From NCBI GenBank assembly GCA_021205365.1, contig JAJPXP010000010.1, forward strand, positions 1-60,825: a stretch of DNA of 60,825 nucleotides, in the 5' to 3' direction. Shown in pieces: positions 52,043 through 60,825 of the stretch; position 1 is the stretch's first letter, and each line of letters starts with the position of its first letter. Position numbers and translations under genes: made by a program. Source of the DNA: Clostridia bacterium. GTDB lineage: Bacteria > Bacillota > Clostridia > Oscillospirales > Butyricicoccaceae. The notes below the pieces were generated by a model that was not told the DNA's origin, made no database searches, and saw only the letters and a list, made by a program, of their open reading frames with translations.

Positions 52043-54058
52043 TTGGAAAAGCGGTTATCCAGGATTCTGGAACCGGGCTTCGGCATGTACTTTGTTGTTT
52101 TTCTGCTGTTTGCCTGTGTAAGCGCATTTTTTTCATTGGCTTTGGCATTGTTTGAAATGGTGGTATGCGCAGTCCTGTATGGCTATTATGTCATTACAAT
52201 GCGCCGCAGGAACAGGGAAATGCTGCAGTACCTGGAGGCTTTATCCGGCGGGGCAAGCAACGAGACAAGACAGAATTTTGCTGACATTCCGATGCCGATT
52301 ACGGTATGCATGATCGGAAACGGGCAGGTTGTCTGGTTCAATGACCAGTTTAATGATGTATATGATATGAAGGACAGCCTGTTTGAGCAGACCCTGGAGG
52401 ATATTGTGCCGGGGTTTGATACATCGTGGCTGCTGGACAAAAAGCCGGTTTATCCGTCCGAGGTGAAGATCGAGGACAAGTATTATATGGTTATGGGGTC
52501 CCGGGTGCATCCGACAGACGGAAGCACCAGTGTTCTGATGACGCTGTATTGGATTGATACTACCGAGCTGATTACCCTGCGCAAGGAGCATGAGGAAAGC
52601 CGCCCGGTCGTTTCGATTGTATCCATCGACAATTACGAAGAGCTGGTGAAGAACGTCAGCGATTCCGAGAAGGCAACGCTGCTGGCAGCGATTGATAACC
52701 GGATTGGCGAATGGGCAAAGGATATCCACGGCGTCCTGCGCAAGTATGACCGCGACAAGTATATCTTCGTCATGGAGGAGCGCGATTTGGCGCAGATTAC
52801 ACAGGATAAATTTTCTGTTTTGGATTCGGTGCGTTCCATTGTATCCCGTGAAGGTATCAGTGCGACATTGTCCATTGGTATCGGACGTGACGGTAAGACG
52901 CTGGAGGAAAAATATGAATTTGCACTGATGGCGCTGGATATGGCGCTATCCCGCGGCGGTGATCAGACTGTGATCAAGAACCGCTATGCCTTTGAGTTCT
53001 TTGGCGGCGTAGCCAAGGAAGTGGAAAAGCGTACCAAGGTAAAATCCCGTGTCATGGCAAATGCACTGGGACAGCTGATGCGTGATTCCTCACAGGTATT
53101 CGTTATGGGACACCATCACTCTGATATTGATGCGCTGGGCGCAGCGATCGGCGTTGCATGTGCTGCACGCAGCCGCGGCAAGGAAGTACATATTGTCCTG
53201 CGCCGCGCACAGACGCTTGCCATGCCTCTGCTGGAGCGTGTGGAGGCGAGCGGACAGTATGACGGCGTGTTTATTGAGCCGGAAGAAGCGATCAATATGA
53301 TTGACGGCAACAGCCTGATGGTTGTTGTGGATACCAACCGGCCGGATTTTGTAGATGCTCCAGAGCTACTGTTACGGTTCCGGCGGGTTGCCGTGATTGA
53401 CCATCACCGCCGTGCAGCGGATTATATTGAAAACTGCGCAGTGAATATGCATGAACCGTCGGCATCCTCTGCCTGTGAGCTGGTCAGCGAACTGCTGCAG
53501 TATATGGTGCCGAACCAGACCATCAGCCGTATTGAGGCGGAAAGCCTGCTGGCAGGTATCTATCTGGATACCAAGGGCTTCTCCATTAAGGCGGGTGTGC
53601 GTACGTTTGAAGCGGCAGCATACTTGCGCCGGGCCGGTGCGGATATGGTAATTATTAAGCGTATGTTCCAGAACACATTTACGGAATATATGCAGCGCGA
53701 ACGGGTTATTTCCCACGCTGAAACCACGTCATGCGGCATTGTCGTTGCCGTGACGGAGGATCAGATTTCACGCCCGACTGCAGCGCAGGCTGCGGACGAG
53801 CTTTTGAATATCATCGGCGTCAAGGGAAGCGTTGTTGCCTTCCCGATGGATGACGATATGGTTGTTTCTGCCCGTTCCATGGGCGGTGTCAATGTGCAGG
53901 TCCTGACAGAGATGCTGGGCGGCGGCGGCAGTCTGACAGCAGCCGGGGCACAGATGAAAAATACCACGCCGCAAAAGGCGAAGGAGCGTATTTTCCAGGC
54001 AATCAGCGCTTACATGGAAAGCCAGAACGCACAGGAAGAAGACGAAAAACTTCCGTAA
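52043..54058 (+). CDS. gdpP: Cyclic-di-AMP phosphodiesterase GdpP
   Basis: Membrane-bound DHH/DHHA1 phosphodiesterase that hydrolyses c-di-AMP to pApA. Order: two membrane helices (about 14-50), a PAS-like domain (about 80-180), a degenerate GGDEF domain (about 190-320), then the DHH domain with GHHHSDIDALGAA (about 355), DTNRPDFVD and VIDHHRR (about 450), and DHHA1 with the GGGGSLTAAGAQ motif near the C terminus. 671 residues matches the family. Start is TTG 52043 after AAAGGAGG. c-di-AMP controls osmolyte and wall homeostasis. rplI follows after 30 bases. Confidence 0.95.
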   Translation: MEKRLSRILEPGFGMYFVVFLLFACVSAFFSLALALFEMVVCAVLYGYYVITMRRRNREMLQYLEALSGGASNETRQNFADIPMPITVCMIGNGQVVWFNDQFNDVYDMKDSLFEQTLEDIVPGFDTSWLLDKKPVYPSEVKIEDKYYMVMGSRVHPTDGSTSVLMTLYWIDTTELITLRKEHEESRPVVSIVSIDNYEELVKNVSDSEKATLLAAIDNRIGEWAKDIHGVLRKYDRDKYIFVMEERDLAQITQDKFSVLDSVRSIVSREGISATLSIGIGRDGKTLEEKYEFALMALDMALSRGGDQTVIKNRYAFEFFGGVAKEVEKRTKVKSRVMANALGQLMRDSSQVFVMGHHHSDIDALGAAIGVACAARSRGKEVHIVLRRAQTLAMPLLERVEASGQYDGVFIEPEEAINMIDGNSLMVVVDTNRPDFVDAPELLLRFRRVAVIDHHRRAADYIENCAVNMHEPSASSACELVSELLQYMVPNQTISRIEAESLLAGIYLDTKGFSIKAGVRTFEAAAYLRRAGADMVIIKRMFQNTFTEYMQRERVISHAETTSCGIVVAVTEDQISRPTAAQAADELLNIIGVKGSVVAFPMDDDMVVSARSMGGVNVQVLTEMLGGGGSLTAAGAQMKNTTPQKAKERIFQAISAYMESQNAQEEDEKLP

Positions 54059-54088
54059 CAAATTTTCTATCCTTGGAGGGATTTTATT

Positions 54089-54538
54089 ATGAAGGTAATT
54101 TTACAGCAGGACGTGAAGGGCAAGGGCAAGAAGGGCCAGCTTGTCGAGGTTTCCGAAGGCTATGGCAGAAACTTCCTGCTGCCGCGCAAGCTGGCAGTCC
54201 TCGCTACTGCGGACAACATGAACCAGATGAAGCAGGCAGAGGAGTCCCGCAAGCACCGTGAGGCTGTTGAACGTGCAGAAGCGGAAGAAAATGCAAAGAA
54301 ATTTGAAAATATCATCGTCCATATGACCGCAAAGGGCGGCACCAGCGGACGTATTTTTGGCTCTGTTACCAGCAAGGAAATTGCAAACCAGCTCAAGAAG
54401 GAGCATGGCATTGAGATCAGCAAGCAGAAGATCGTTCTGGATGAAGCAATCAAGACCTTTGGTACCTTTGAGCTGAAGGTGAAGCTATATCCGGAGGTTG
54501 TTGGCAAGCTGAAGGTTCAGGTAACTGAGGCAGAGTAA
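54089..54538 (+). CDS. rplI: Ribosomal protein L9
   Basis: Large-subunit protein binding 23S rRNA at the base of the L1 stalk. The N-terminal domain MKVILQQDVKGKGKKGQLVEVSEGYGRNFLLP is highly conserved; the long helix (about residues 40-75) and C-terminal domain with the GGTSGRIFGSVTSKEIA motif are complete. 149 residues. gdpP-rplI-dnaB is the classic Firmicute order. Confidence 0.98.
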   Translation: MKVILQQDVKGKGKKGQLVEVSEGYGRNFLLPRKLAVLATADNMNQMKQAEESRKHREAVERAEAEENAKKFENIIVHMTAKGGTSGRIFGSVTSKEIANQLKKEHGIEISKQKIVLDEAIKTFGTFELKVKLYPEVVGKLKVQVTEAE

Positions 54539-54576
54539 GAAAGCAGAATCCAGATGAGGAAGGAGGCCAGTCACAT

Positions 54577-55911
54577 ATGGCAATGGATGATCTGCTGTCA
54601 CGGCAGATGCCACAGGCGCTGGAAGCAGAACAGGCTGTCATTGGTTCCATGTTGATTGACCCATCCTGTATACCGGAGGTTATCGAGCTTCTGCGGCCGG
54701 AGGACTTCTATGCGGAGGAAAACCGGCGTATTTTCGAGACGATTTTTTCGATGTTCACGGATTCCGTCCGCATTGATGCCGTTACCGTGCTCAACGAGTT
54801 AAAGGTCAACGGGACATATGACGACGCGGGCGGGCGTGCATACCTGTCCCAGCTGATGGATGTCACACCGACGGCAGCGGGCGTGCGGGAATATGCCCGC
54901 ATCATCCGCGATAAGAGCATGCTGCGTGAAGTGGCGGCAGCGGGTGCGGATATTCAGGCGATGGCATATGAAGGTGCCGGGGAAGCCGGGGATATCGCGG
55001 AATCGGCAGAGCAGAAAATCTATGCGGTACGCCATGGACGCGAGGTTCAGGGGCTGTCCCCGATCAAGAGCATCATTCTGGACGTGTATAACCGCCTGGA
55101 TGAGCTGGCGCAGAGTGAAAGCGGTCTGCCGGGCCTGCCGACAGGCTTCCATGACCTTGACCGCCGGCTGACCGGCCTGAATAAATCCGATTTGATTCTG
55201 ATTGCAGCCCGTCCCGGTATGGGTAAGACGGCATTTGCGCTGAACGTGGCCCTGTATGCCGCTAAGCATACGGATAAGGATATCGTGCTGTTCCAGCTGG
55301 AAATGAGCAAGGATCAGCTGGCATCCCGCCTGCTGTCCCAGGAAGCTGTTATTGATTCCCAAAAACTCAAAACAGGAGAACTGGAACCGGATGACTGGAC
55401 AAAAATCGCACGCGCTGCCAATGTGCTGGCGAAGACGCATATTTATGTCGATGATAACCCGGCGATTACCGTAGCGGAAATCAAGGCAAAATGCCGCCGT
55501 CTGGGCGATAATCTCGGCCTGATCTGTATTGATTATTTGCAGCTGATGCAGTCTGGCAAACGGACGGACAACCGCGTCAATGAAATCGGTGAAATCTCCC
55601 GCGCCATGAAAATCATGGCAAAGGAGCTGAATGTTCCGGTTATCTGCCTGTCCCAGCTGTCCCGTGCGGTGGAAAAACGTGAGGACAAACGGCCGATGCT
55701 GTCTGACCTGCGTGAATCCGGCGCAATCGAACAGGATGCAGATATTGTTCTTTTCATCTACCGGGATGACTATTATGATGACGAGAGCGAAGAGAAAAAT
55801 AACGCGGAAATTATTATTGCCAAAAACCGACATGGCGCAACCGGTTCGGTAATGCTCCAGTGGATTGGTCAGTATACAACATTTTATAATCAGGATAGAA
55901 GGCACGAATGA
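54577..55911 (+). CDS. dnaB: Replicative DNA helicase DnaB
   Basis: Hexameric 5-to-3-prime helicase of the replication fork. N-terminal domain (residues 1-120, PQALEAEQAVIGSMLIDP), linker, and RecA-like domain with Walker A RPGMGKT (residues 212-218), Walker B LICIDYLQLM, and the arginine-finger region KNRHGATGSV near the C terminus. 444 residues, no intein. ATG follows GGAAGGAGG. Its stop overlaps the tilS start. Confidence 0.97.
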   Translation: MAMDDLLSRQMPQALEAEQAVIGSMLIDPSCIPEVIELLRPEDFYAEENRRIFETIFSMFTDSVRIDAVTVLNELKVNGTYDDAGGRAYLSQLMDVTPTAAGVREYARIIRDKSMLREVAAAGADIQAMAYEGAGEAGDIAESAEQKIYAVRHGREVQGLSPIKSIILDVYNRLDELAQSESGLPGLPTGFHDLDRRLTGLNKSDLILIAARPGMGKTAFALNVALYAAKHTDKDIVLFQLEMSKDQLASRLLSQEAVIDSQKLKTGELEPDDWTKIARAANVLAKTHIYVDDNPAITVAEIKAKCRRLGDNLGLICIDYLQLMQSGKRTDNRVNEIGEISRAMKIMAKELNVPVICLSQLSRAVEKREDKRPMLSDLRESGAIEQDADIVLFIYRDDYYDDESEEKNNAEIIIAKNRHGATGSVMLQWIGQYTTFYNQDRRHE

Positions 55912-57236
55912 AACAACTGGTACGCCATACAATCAAACAATACCGTATGATACCGGAAGGTATCCGTGTGCTGTGCGGACTGTCCGGCGGAGCTGATTCT
56001 GTCAGCCTTGTGTTATGCCTGCAGGAGCTGGGATACGATGTCTGTGCGTGCCATTTGCATCATGGCCTGCGTGGGGCGCAGGCAGATGCGGATGAAGCTT
56101 TCTGCCAGAGGCTTTGCGAAAACCGGGGCATTCCGTTCCGTTCGGAACGCTGCGATGCGAAAGCCGTAGCGGAACAGAAAAAGTTATCTGTGGAAACCGC
56201 TGCACGCGGACTGCGGTATGATTTTTTTGCACGCTGTGCAAAGGATTTTCATGCAGAACGCATTGCGACAGCGCATACCGCAGATGATAATCTGGAAACG
56301 ATGCTGTTTCATCTGATCCGCGGCACAGGAAGCGCCGGCCTGGCAGGTATCCCTCCCGTCAGGGAGAATATCATCCGCCCGCTGATCGCAGTGGACCGGC
56401 GGCAGGTTGAGGCGTTTCTGCATGAACGTAGGCAGACATGGCGGACCGATGCCACAAATATGGATGACAGCTGTACCCGGAATCAAATCCGGCACCATGT
56501 GATCCCGGCGCTGCGGGAAATTGAACCGGCAGCGGCACGGCATGCATTGGAAGCAGCCAGCCTGCTGCGGCAGGACAATGCTTGCCTGGACGCCATGGCA
56601 TGTGTGCATGGCACACAAGTAGCTGTGGAAGTGCTGCAGCAGCTTCCCGAAGCGCTGCAGGCAAGAATGGTTCGGCAGCTGCTGGAACAGTCCGGTGTGC
56701 CGATGGGTGAAATCAGTGCAAAACATATCCGCGCGGTATGTGCTCTGGCTGGCAAGAAACGTGGTTCCATCAGCCTTCCCGGAAGGAAGAGCGCGGTGCT
56801 GCGCAGCGGCAGGATCTGTATTGAAACAGCAGTATCCCGCTTGCCGCCAATCCGGCTTGAACCGGAAAAGCCGGCGCAGTTCGGCGCATATACCATAAGC
56901 ATTACGAGAAAAATATCGGATATTCACAGTTCGTTCAAGCTTTATCCGATTTCATATGATACAATCAATTTGGCCGATTTGTGCGTACGCACATGGCAGC
57001 GGGATGACCGCATGACACTTCCCGGCGCACGGGGAGCACGGTCGTTGAAACGGCTTTATGCGGAACGGGGAATACTGCCCGATGTACGGGATATTCTTCC
57101 GGTACTTTGCTGTCAGGGAGATATTGTTGCAGCGGCAGGAATTGGAACAGATGAAAAATTCTGCGGCAGTACCGGATTTTTCGCTGTTTCAGCTTTTCGC
57201 GGCAGGTTAGACAGAGAGGAGATTGAAAAGATATGA
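55908..57236 (+). CDS. tilS: tRNA(Ile)-lysidine synthase
   Basis: Modifies C34 of the minor tRNA-Ile(CAU) to lysidine, which converts its codon from AUG to AUA and its identity to isoleucine. The PP-loop motif SGGADS is at residues 26-31, the conserved [19 protein letters not shown] near 45-60, and [16 protein letters not shown] near 125. The C-terminal substrate-binding domain is present. 442 residues. Starts with an ATGA overlap of dnaB, and its stop overlaps hpt. Confidence 0.95.
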   Translation: MKQLVRHTIKQYRMIPEGIRVLCGLSGGADSVSLVLCLQELGYDVCACHLHHGLRGAQADADEAFCQRLCENRGIPFRSERCDAKAVAEQKKLSVETAARGLRYDFFARCAKDFHAERIATAHTADDNLETMLFHLIRGTGSAGLAGIPPVRENIIRPLIAVDRRQVEAFLHERRQTWRTDATNMDDSCTRNQIRHHVIPALREIEPAAARHALEAASLLRQDNACLDAMACVHGTQVAVEVLQQLPEALQARMVRQLLEQSGVPMGEISAKHIRAVCALAGKKRGSISLPGRKSAVLRSGRICIETAVSRLPPIRLEPEKPAQFGAYTISITRKISDIHSSFKLYPISYDTINLADLCVRTWQRDDRMTLPGARGARSLKRLYAERGILPDVRDILPVLCCQGDIVAAAGIGTDEKFCGSTGFFAVSAFRGRLDREEIEKI

Positions 57237-57775
57237 CACAGGACATCCAGAAGGTACTTCTGTCCGAAGAGGAAATTGCAGCAAAGGTTGCAGAAATTGG
57301 TGCACAGATTTCTAGGGATTATGTGGGAAAAAATCCTGTTATCGTCAGCATTTTAAAGGGTTCTTTTGTTTTTATGGCTGATTTGGTACGGGCGATTACC
57401 ATTCCATGTACCATAGATTTTATGTCGGTTTCCAGCTATGGCTCCGGCACGAGCTCTTCTGGCGAGGTCAAAATCGTCAAGGATTTTGATGGAAGCGTGG
57501 ACGGCCGCCATTTAATTATTGTAGAGGATATTCTCGATAGCGGACGTACACTCAGCTATCTGATGAAGACGCTAAAGACACGCGGCGCAGCGTCCATTTC
57601 GCTGTGCACGTTTTTAGATAAGCCGGAACGCCGTGTGGTACCGGTAAAGGTTGATTATAAGGGCTTTACTGTTCCGGATTCATTTATTGTTGGTTATGGC
57701 TTGGACTATGACCAGAGATACCGCAATCTGCCATATGTTGGCGTGCTGAAGCCGTCGGTATATGGAGAAGAATAA
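57233..57775 (+). CDS. hpt: Hypoxanthine phosphoribosyltransferase
   Basis: Purine salvage enzyme forming IMP and GMP from hypoxanthine/guanine and PRPP. The PRPP motif [11 protein letters not shown] is at about residues 97-107, with the hood loop [16 protein letters not shown] upstream and the C-terminal [24 protein letters not shown]. 180 residues. The tilS-hpt-ftsH order is common in Firmicutes; all three starts are tightly packed. Confidence 0.97.
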   Translation: MTQDIQKVLLSEEEIAAKVAEIGAQISRDYVGKNPVIVSILKGSFVFMADLVRAITIPCTIDFMSVSSYGSGTSSSGEVKIVKDFDGSVDGRHLIIVEDILDSGRTLSYLMKTLKTRGAASISLCTFLDKPERRVVPVKVDYKGFTVPDSFIVGYGLDYDQRYRNLPYVGVLKPSVYGEE

Positions 57776-57810
57776 CACTTCCGTTTATCGGAGAGGAGTG
57801 ACATACACTT

Positions 57811-59979
57811 TTGGATAAAAAGAACAATAACAAAATGAAGGGCCTTGGCTTCTACGCTATTATCATCGTGCTTCTTATCATTACCGTAACGGTACTGATG
57901 CAGCAGGGCGGTTCTACAGCTGTTACCTATGCGCAGGTGGTGGATGCGTTCGAGAATGAGCAGGTCACGGAGTTCGTGATTGATGGCAGCACGCTCAGAG
58001 CAAGCTTGAAGGATGACACGACCCTGGAGTACAGTCTGCCGAGTGTCGATCTGTTCTTCAATGACCTGGGAGATACGATCAAGGAGCAGAAGGCCGCCGG
58101 AATTATCAAGGATTACAACTGGATTGTCAGGCAGGTTCCATGGTGGGCAAGTATCATACCGTATATTGTCCTGATTGTTATTTTCGGACTGTTTTATTAT
58201 TTTATGTTCAGCAAGCAGGATGGCGGCGGACGCGGCGCCATGCAGTTCGGAAAAGCGCGTATCAAGCATGCCAGTGACGACAAGCGGCATGTCACCTTCC
58301 AGGATGTTGCCGGTGCAGATGAAGAAAAGGCAGAGCTGGAAGAAATTGTGGAATTTTTGAAGAATCCACAGAAGTTTACCCAGATTGGCGCACGCATTCC
58401 AAAAGGTGTCCTGCTGGTAGGCCCTCCGGGCACCGGTAAAACCCTGCTGGCACGTGCGGTTGCCGGTGAAGCAGGCGTACCGTTCCTGTCGATTTCCGGT
58501 TCTGACTTCGTTGAGCTGTATGTTGGCGTCGGCGCATCTCGTGTACGAGACCTGTTTAATGAGGCGAAGAAAAATGCCCCGGCCATTGTGTTCATTGATG
58601 AAATTGATGCAGTCGGACGTCACAGAGGCGCCGGACTTGGCGGCGGACATGATGAACGCGAACAGACATTGAACCAGCTGCTGGTTGAGATGGATGGTTT
58701 TGGCGCAAATGAAGGCGTTATTGTTATTGCAGCTACCAACCGTCAGGATATCCTCGACCCGGCTCTGCTGCGTCCGGGACGTTTTGACCGCCAGGTTTAT
58801 GTTGGCGCGCCGGATATGAAGGGCCGTGAAGCAATTCTGCATGTCCACGCACGCGGCAAGCAGTTTGACCCGGATGTCAGATTTGATTCCATTGCAAAAT
58901 CTACGGCAGGCTTTACCGGTGCCGATCTGGAAAATCTGCTGAATGAAGCGGCCCTGCTGGCAGCGCGCCGGAATAAGCGTCTGATCAGCATGGAGGATAT
59001 TGAAGATTCGTTCCTCAAGGTTATCATGGGCACGGAAAAGAAGAGCCGTGTCATGAGTGACCACGAAAAGAAACTGACGGCTTATCATGAAGCAGGCCAT
59101 GCGATTGCAACCCGATGCCTGCCGACGCAGGACCCGGTTCACACGGTTTCTATCGTACCGCGTGGGCGTGCAGGCGGCTTCACGATGAGCCTGCCGCAGG
59201 AAGAAAAGTTCTATGCTTCCAAGAAGGAAATGCTGGATGATCTGATTGTCCTGCTGGGTGGACGTGTCGCAGAAAAACTGACGATGGATGATATTTCCAC
59301 CGGCGCTTCCAATGATATTGAACGTGCGACCTCGGTTGCCAAGAGCATGGTTACGAAGTATGGCATGAGTGATGTCATCGGCCCGATCAATTACAGCAGC
59401 GGCCAGCAGGAAATTTTCATCGGACGTGATATGGTGGAACGCAGCGATTCCATTTCCGAAGAGCTGGCATCTAAAATTGATGGGGAAATCCGAAAAGTCG
59501 TTCTGGATGCCTATGAAAAGTGCGAGAATATCCTGAAAGAGCACATCGAACAGCTCAGGGCAGTTGCAGAATATCTGGTGCGCAATGAAACGATGGACGG
59601 CGATGCATTCGAAAAGCTGTTCAATGGCGAGGAAGTACCGGATCACACCAGCGGCGAGCAGTTATTCCATCTGGAAAGTGGTTTTGCAAAGACTGCAGCG
59701 CAGGACAGCGAAAAAACAAAAACCGTTGCGCCGGAGGAAAAGAAGGATGACTTCCAGCCGATGGATGATGACGCTGATCAAACCCGGAAGATTTCTGCGG
59801 ATGGTGACATCGATCAGACCCGGAAGATTCCTGCGGATGATGACATGGATGGAACACAGAAGATTTCCATGGATAAAACGCAGAGGATTTCTCTGGATGA
59901 AGCTGTGACCAGACTGTTTGTGCAGGAAGACCAGATGGACGAGGACAATGATCCAACGCATCAGGACGATGGCGAATAA
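57811..59979 (+). CDS. ftsH: ATP-dependent zinc metalloprotease FtsH with repeat-bearing C-terminal tail
   Basis: Membrane-anchored AAA+ protease that degrades misfolded membrane and regulatory proteins. Two membrane helices (about 10-30 and 110-130), AAA domain with Walker A GPPGTGKT (204-211), pore loop and SRH region, then the zinc site HEAGH (426-430). The canonical protein ends near residue 620. An acidic tail of about 100 residues follows with a 12-residue repeat: TRKIS, TRKIP and TQKIS at T658, T670 and T682, then TQRIS (T690) and TRLF (T700). Start is TTG 57811 after GAGAGGAGTG. Total 722 residues, longer than usual. Confidence 0.95.
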   Translation: MDKKNNNKMKGLGFYAIIIVLLIITVTVLMQQGGSTAVTYAQVVDAFENEQVTEFVIDGSTLRASLKDDTTLEYSLPSVDLFFNDLGDTIKEQKAAGIIKDYNWIVRQVPWWASIIPYIVLIVIFGLFYYFMFSKQDGGGRGAMQFGKARIKHASDDKRHVTFQDVAGADEEKAELEEIVEFLKNPQKFTQIGARIPKGVLLVGPPGTGKTLLARAVAGEAGVPFLSISGSDFVELYVGVGASRVRDLFNEAKKNAPAIVFIDEIDAVGRHRGAGLGGGHDEREQTLNQLLVEMDGFGANEGVIVIAATNRQDILDPALLRPGRFDRQVYVGAPDMKGREAILHVHARGKQFDPDVRFDSIAKSTAGFTGADLENLLNEAALLAARRNKRLISMEDIEDSFLKVIMGTEKKSRVMSDHEKKLTAYHEAGHAIATRCLPTQDPVHTVSIVPRGRAGGFTMSLPQEEKFYASKKEMLDDLIVLLGGRVAEKLTMDDISTGASNDIERATSVAKSMVTKYGMSDVIGPINYSSGQQEIFIGRDMVERSDSISEELASKIDGEIRKVVLDAYEKCENILKEHIEQLRAVAEYLVRNETMDGDAFEKLFNGEEVPDHTSGEQLFHLESGFAKTAAQDSEKTKTVAPEEKKDDFQPMDDDADQTRKISADGDIDQTRKIPADDDMDGTQKISMDKTQRISLDEAVTRLFVQEDQMDEDNDPTHQDDGE
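59773..59880 (+). repeat. 36-bp in-frame tandem repeats in the ftsH tail
   Basis: Three diverged copies of a 36-base unit (core GATCAAACCCGGAAGATT, then GATCAGACCCGGAAGATT, then GGAACACAGAAGATT) encode the 12-residue acidic TRKI-type repeat. Confidence 0.75.
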
Positions 59980-59995
59980 AACAACAGAATATTGT

Positions 59996-60027
59996 AAAAC
60001 CGCAGGGAAAGCTCCCTGCGGTTTTTT
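59996..60027 (+). terminator. Intrinsic terminator after ftsH
   Basis: A 13-bp stem (AAAACCGCAGGGA / TCCCTGCGGTTTT) with a 4-base loop and a run of six T closes the gdpP-to-ftsH gene set. Confidence 0.92.
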
Positions 60028-60144
60028 GACAAAAAGATTATTATATGCTAACAAAATACCAAGCATATTGAATAGATATGATTTGTATAAAAATGCTGAT
60101 ATTTGCGCAAAAGTGCTAATAATTGCTTTTTTTTTCAAAAAAAC

Positions 60145-60172
60145 TTGCAAATATAAAAGAAAGGAATATAAT
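60145..60172 (+). promoter_or_regulatory. Promoter of the secreted FMN-binding-repeat gene
   Basis: TTGCAA (60145-60150), 16-base spacer and TATAAT (60167-60172), about 50 bases before the ATG at 60221. Confidence 0.6.
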
Positions 60173-60220
60173 GGGTGGTAGTTAGTTGAAGCTAATTACA
60201 ATCTAGAAAGGAGATTTTCT

Positions 60221-60825
60221 ATGAAAATCAAAGACTACAAATCCAGGCTTGGTGCGCTGTTATTGGCAGGAACGATGGCAGCAACCATGGTTCCTGGAGT
60301 GGCATTTGCGGCAGACGGGGAGGTTACCAAAACCTATTCCGGCACGGTACATCGTGCAGATGGTGACCACTTCGGCGATTATGACTTTACTGCAAAATTT
60401 ACTACAGTAGATGGCGTACTGACATCGGTTTACTTTGATTCCGATAACTGGAACAAGGAAATCAATGCAACTACTTACTCCCAGGATGCGATTGACGACC
60501 TGCTGGATCAGCTGCGTGCACAGGAAACCCTGAACGCAGAGGGACTGGACAATGTAACTGGCGCAACCCGTTCTTCTGACGGCATCAAGGCAGTTATTAC
60601 TGAGGCACTGGCAGATGAAGCGCTGGGTATCAAGTCTGTAGCAGAAGATGTAGAAGTTACATTCAATGTAACCGATGACAACAAGGGCTCTGGCCGTGGC
60701 GAAGGCGGCGGCAACCATGGCGGTGAAACCACTGAACCGGTTACAGCTGAACAGACTTATTCTGGTTCGGTACACCGTGCAGACGACGATCATTTCGGCG
60801 ATTATGACTTCACTGCAAAGTTTAC
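60221..60825 (+). CDS. Secreted protein with FMN-binding-domain repeats (truncated by window end)
   Basis: The first 201 codons of a gene that runs off the window. ATG 60221 follows AAAGGAG. A signal peptide (basic start, hydrophobic residues 10-29, cleavage likely after AFA near 30) is followed by a domain of about 100 residues that ends with NVTGATRSSDGIK; the TGAT at residues 113-116 resembles the covalent flavin attachment motif of FMN-binding domains. After a Gly-rich linker (about 155-170) a second copy starts: QTYSGSVHRADDDHFGDYDF repeats residues 37-56 almost exactly. The number of repeats and any wall anchor are beyond the window. Confidence 0.8.
   Translation, partial: MKIKDYKSRLGALLLAGTMAATMVPGVAFAADGEVTKTYSGTVHRADGDHFGDYDFTAKFTTVDGVLTSVYFDSDNWNKEINATTYSQDAIDDLLDQLRAQETLNAEGLDNVTGATRSSDGIKAVITEALADEALGIKSVAEDVEVTFNVTDDNKGSGRGEGGGNHGGETTEPVTAEQTYSGSVHRADDDHFGDYDFTAKF

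Noticed and set aside
57706-59646. A 646-codon minus-strand frame opposite ftsH
   Set aside because: Antisense to the conserved FtsH catalytic domain, with no family features; same codon-bias artefact.

Overview
The window looks like a chromosomal segment of a strictly anaerobic, spore-forming Firmicute of the class Clostridia. The evidence is the spoVAC-AD-AE set, a four-subunit pyruvate/2-oxoacid:ferredoxin oxidoreductase, a rubrerythrin with an Rrf2 regulator, a T-box and an FMN riboswitch, GdpP, and strong GGAGG ribosome binding sites. Codon use favours G/C-ended codons. My best guess is an Oscillospirales/Butyricicoccaceae-like gut organism, but no marker here fixes the genus. I see no phage, insertion sequence, CRISPR array or rRNA operon; nearly everything is core chromosome.

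Layout. 1-2.9 kb: proB-proA plus a CYTH protein on the minus strand, behind a promoter overlapped by a palindromic operator. 3.1-12 kb: an envelope and division block (zapA, U32 peptidase, dut, maf, mreC, mreD, mrdA, then a lone minD and mgsA). 12-15.3 kb: hisS and aspS. 15.4-18.8 kb: an alpha/beta hydrolase, a LysR regulator facing a small possibly broken ORF, and asparaginase. 18.8-22.9 kb: ribD-ribE-ribBA-ribH on the minus strand under an FMN riboswitch. 23-27.4 kb: a P-type calcium-type ATPase, an ECF sigma/anti-sigma pair and three tRNA-Leu genes. 27.5-31.1 kb: Rrf2 regulator, rubrerythrin, BFD-like ferredoxin, a membrane protein and a zinc-ribbon membrane protein with TRxI-type repeats. 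31.2-36.3 kb: glgA, a dicarboxylate symporter and spoVA. 36.4-45.7 kb: transporters and small enzymes (CmpB-like protein, MATE exporter behind an attenuator-like leader, SGNH esterase, ABC exporter with a long coiled coil, YitT). 45.7-49.2 kb: porCDAB on the minus strand behind a T-box. 49.4-60 kb: AI-2E-type transporter, acyltransferase, then gdpP-rplI-dnaB-tilS-hpt-ftsH. 60.2 kb to the end: the start of a secreted FMN-binding-repeat protein cut by the window edge.

The most interesting signals are regulatory. The por operon sits behind a T-box whose specifier reads as an isoleucine codon, which hints at a role in isoleucine or branched-chain 2-oxoacid metabolism rather than only pyruvate oxidation. 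The FtsH tail and an unrelated zinc-ribbon membrane protein share clustered acidic T-R/Q-x-hydrophobic repeats. The MATE exporter and the dicarboxylate symporter both have an intrinsic terminator between promoter and gene. MinD is present without MinC, MinE or a recognisable membrane-targeting tail. I found no obvious new defence or mobile system.
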